Shown in pieces: positions 21,637-23,430 of a stretch of 23,430 nt of DNA (position 1 is the stretch's first letter; the number at the start of each line of letters is the position of its first letter). Source of the DNA: DATCDR01 sp036510575 (GTDB lineage Bacteria; Actinomycetota; Acidimicrobiia; Acidimicrobiales; Bog-793); the NCBI GenBank assembly GCA_036510575.1, contig DATCDR010000042.1:1-23430 (forward strand), written 5' to 3'. The notes beneath the pieces were generated by a model. The model ran no database searches, had not been told where the DNA came from, and saw only the letters and a program-made list of their open reading frames with translations. Position numbers and translations under genes: made by a program.

Positions 21637-21795
21637 CAACCGGATACAACCTAAAGGCCGGGCGAATGCCGGGGTCTATCAAGGGCTGCAGTCCGCAGAA
21701 ATACCGAGACTTGATTGCATGCTGCAAGAAGTTTCTGAGACAATGTTCTGCAGATTTAAATATCTGTCGCGTTTTGGCGTGGTCGCGTGGAGATG

Positions 21796-21930
21796 GGAGA
21801 TCATGCTTACGCACGAAGACAACGAGCTGCTCACGCGAGTTGGCGCAGGGACGCCGATGGGGGAGTTGCTCCGTCGGTACTGGACTCCTGCGTGCCTTGC
21901 CTCTGAGCTCGGAGCTCCCGGCGACGCGCC
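21796..21930 (+). repeat. Copy 1 of a perfect 135-base direct repeat
   Basis: Identical to 23296-23430 at every base, exactly 1500 bases apart. It begins in the ribosome site of Rieske gene B and covers its first 42 codons. One base to the left the copies differ. The right end is unknown because the second copy meets the window edge. Confidence 0.95.
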
Positions 21931-23134
21931 GGTGCGAGTTCGTCTCCTTGGTGAGAACCTCGTTGCCTTTCGCGACACCTCCGGCGAGATCGGACTCGTG
22001 CAAGAGAACTGCCCGCATCGCGGGGCGTCGCTGTTCTACGGGCGCAACGAGGACTGCGCTATCCGCTGCCCGTATCACGGCTGGGCGTTCAACGCCGCAG
22101 GCGATTGCGTGGATATGCCGAGTGAGCCGCGCTCCTTCGCCGACCGGATCCACATCAAGGCCTACCCGACGCATCAGTCCGGCGGCGTTGTGTGGACCTA
22201 CATGGGCCCGAAAGAGACGATGACGCCGTTTCGTGACTTCGGCACCGAGACCCTGCAAAAAGAGAAGGTCTTTGCGACGAGGATGTTCTCGACGTGCAAC
22301 TGGGTCCAGGCGATGGAAGGCAACGTCGACACGGCCCACATCAGCCACCTGCACCAGTTCGAGGCGATCGACGAGATCCCAGATGACGGCTCGGACAAGC
22401 CCGGATATCCGTCGAACGCAATGTCGTGGAAGTTCTGGCGTCACGACCGCTCGCCTCGTCTCGAGGTCGAAGACACCTGGTATGGCTATAAGTACGCCGG
22501 GATACGTGAGACGCCAAACGGCAACACCCACGTTCGAGTGACCGCGTACATCGTGCCTTACAGCACGCTCGTCGCGACTGTGCCGGTGACGACGCGGCAC
22601 GGGATGTTCATCCCGATGGACGACTACAACACGATGCGATTCAGCTTCTCGACGCATCCATACGCCGAGGTCAATCCGCAGGGGTACGGCGGTGAGAACT
22701 TGTTCAAGGTCGCGCCATTCACGAACCAGCAGCTGAGTGCCGGTGGCGGAATCATCGAACGCACACACACCGAGGCGAACCACTACCTCCAAGATCGAGC
22801 GATTCAAAAGACCGCCACCTTCAGCGGCGTCAGCGATTTCGTCAGCCAGGACTTCATGGTGACGGAGTCAATGGGTCCGATCTATGACCGCAGCCAGGAG
22901 CACCTTGGCACCACCGACATCTCGATTATCACCATGCGCACGATCCTGATCGACGCTGCGAAAGCACTAGCCGCCGGGTCGGAAGCGCCGGCGCTCGAAG
23001 GCCCCTTCCGAGAGATCCGTGGCGCCGAGAAGATTCTCGCCGACAACGAGGATTGGAGGATTCTCGGAACCGAAGAGGACCCGACGGTCCAAGAGGCGCT
23101 CGCGATGGCTCATCGATCGGTGGCGGGGAAGTAA
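21803..23134 (+). CDS. Rieske non-heme iron oxygenase B (phthalate dioxygenase/LigX-like alpha subunit)
   Basis: 443-residue paralogue of Rieske A with the same plan. The Rieske motif is Cys70-x-His72 and Cys89-x2-His92 (CPHRGASLFYG, CPYHGWAFN). The iron site NWVQAMEGNVDTAHISHLHQ has Asn166, Gln169, Glu172, Asp176, His179 and His184. The C-terminal EHLGTTDISIITMR block is also shared with A. The two proteins differ throughout the substrate-binding half, so they probably accept different substrates or positions. ATG 21803 lies behind a GGGAG ribosome site, and the family starts exactly there. The frame is open to 21620, but the added part is unlike the family. A third gene with an identical beginning follows after 168 bases. 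Electron-transfer partners must be elsewhere. Confidence 0.96.
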   Translation: MLTHEDNELLTRVGAGTPMGELLRRYWTPACLASELGAPGDAPVRVRLLGENLVAFRDTSGEIGLVQENCPHRGASLFYGRNEDCAIRCPYHGWAFNAAGDCVDMPSEPRSFADRIHIKAYPTHQSGGVVWTYMGPKETMTPFRDFGTETLQKEKVFATRMFSTCNWVQAMEGNVDTAHISHLHQFEAIDEIPDDGSDKPGYPSNAMSWKFWRHDRSPRLEVEDTWYGYKYAGIRETPNGNTHVRVTAYIVPYSTLVATVPVTTRHGMFIPMDDYNTMRFSFSTHPYAEVNPQGYGGENLFKVAPFTNQQLSAGGGIIERTHTEANHYLQDRAIQKTATFSGVSDFVSQDFMVTESMGPIYDRSQEHLGTTDISIITMRTILIDAAKALAAGSEAPALEGPFREIRGAEKILADNEDWRILGTEEDPTVQEALAMAHRSVAGK

Positions 23135-23295
23135 CGAGGCGTCGCTAGGCAGCATCTCGCGCTGCGGGGCAGACGAGGGTTTCGTGGTCGTCGGTAGTCG
23201 TCTCGCCGGACCTTGATAGCTCTTCGAGCTGAACGCTTTCAATCGCTATTGGTCGCGACATCTCACGAGGCGTGTCGCCGATAAATCATACGGGA
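23135..23295. other. Spacer between Rieske genes B and C
   Basis: Holds no gene. If the 1500-base unit is a tandem duplication, its junction is at 23295/23296, inside the purine-rich GGGAGGAG ribosome site. The sequence just left of copy 2 (CATACGGGA) is unlike that left of copy 1. A TTGATA is near 23213 but has no good -10 partner. Confidence 0.5.
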
Positions 23296-23430
23296 GGAGA
23301 TCATGCTTACGCACGAAGACAACGAGCTGCTCACGCGAGTTGGCGCAGGGACGCCGATGGGGGAGTTGCTCCGTCGGTACTGGACTCCTGCGTGCCTTGC
23401 CTCTGAGCTCGGAGCTCCCGGCGACGCGCC
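23296..23430 (+). repeat. Copy 2 of a perfect 135-base direct repeat
   Basis: Identical to 21796-21930 up to the right edge of the window, so the true repeat may be longer. Confidence 0.95.
23303..23430 (+). CDS. Rieske oxygenase C, N-terminal fragment cut by window edge
   Basis: The first 42 codons, starting MLTHEDNELL, are identical in DNA to those of Rieske gene B, including all synonymous positions, and have a better ribosome site (GGGAGGAG). The Rieske motif itself lies beyond the edge. It may be a recent duplicate of B, a gene sharing only its 5' end, or an assembly effect at a repeat. Only the N-terminal identity is directly visible. Confidence 0.8.
   Translation, partial: MLTHEDNELLTRVGAGTPMGELLRRYWTPACLASELGAPGDA

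Noticed and set aside
21549..22223. 224-codon plus frame with a good GGAGGAG before its ATG
   Set aside because: Its second half is a shifted frame of Rieske gene B. Its first half has irregular third-position composition and no recognisable domain. The ribosome-like site is probably chance or part of the dyad.
1..23430. tRNA, rRNA, CRISPR arrays, insertion sequences, phage or defence genes
   Set aside because: No T-arm-like motifs in a cloverleaf context, no regularly spaced repeats, no transposase or integrase frames, and no recognisable defence proteins were seen.

Overview
The window is high-GC bacterial DNA, most likely from an Actinomycetota chromosome. A WhiB protein, two GAF-ANTAR proteins, a polyphosphate-type glucokinase and a mix of Shine-Dalgarno and apparently leaderless starts all point that way. 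The class Acidimicrobiia is a guess that cannot be settled by eye.

Positions 1-17100 are mostly housekeeping. On the minus strand lies a truncated eukaryotic-like isoleucyl-tRNA synthetase, and next to it, divergent, a DUF167 gene. A plus-strand cluster follows: a DksA/TraR zinc-finger protein with a histone-H1-like tail, lspA and an RluD-type pseudouridine synthase. Next come a minus-strand sigma-70 factor, a histidine phosphatase and an Rrf2 regulator. A second plus-strand group holds a PduO-type cobalamin adenosyltransferase, leucyl aminopeptidase and polyphosphate glucokinase. It is followed by a lipoprotein and a hypothetical protein (minus), then an inositol-monophosphatase-like protein, a coiled-coil zinc-ribbon protein, a methyltransferase and a small membrane protein (plus). 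After a roughly 525-base stretch with no convincing gene comes a signalling group: whiB and two tandem GAF-ANTAR genes.

Positions 17147-23430 look like a catabolic island. On the minus strand, in transcription order, are a Rieske ring-hydroxylating oxygenase/O-demethylase, a LigJ-like amidohydrolase (4-oxalomesaconate-hydratase type), a VOC metalloenzyme and a MetE-like zinc protein. Across a 540-base, palindrome-rich divergent region lies a second Rieske oxygenase gene. Exactly 1500 bases after it, a third begins, identical over all 135 visible bases before the window ends. Together these genes suggest oxidative attack on a (methoxy)aromatic or similar compound followed by ring-product processing. 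The substrate is unknown, and no ferredoxin, reductase or regulator for the pathway is in the window.

The observations most worth following are the Rieske duplication and its divergent control region, and the sigma-factor gene, which has a perfect Shine-Dalgarno but no canonical start codon at the right distance. A recurring TANNNT-N6-8-start pattern suggests leaderless promoters. A 36-codon ORF is coupled to the cobalamin adenosyltransferase, and an 11-bp perfect hairpin covers the start of the first ANTAR gene.
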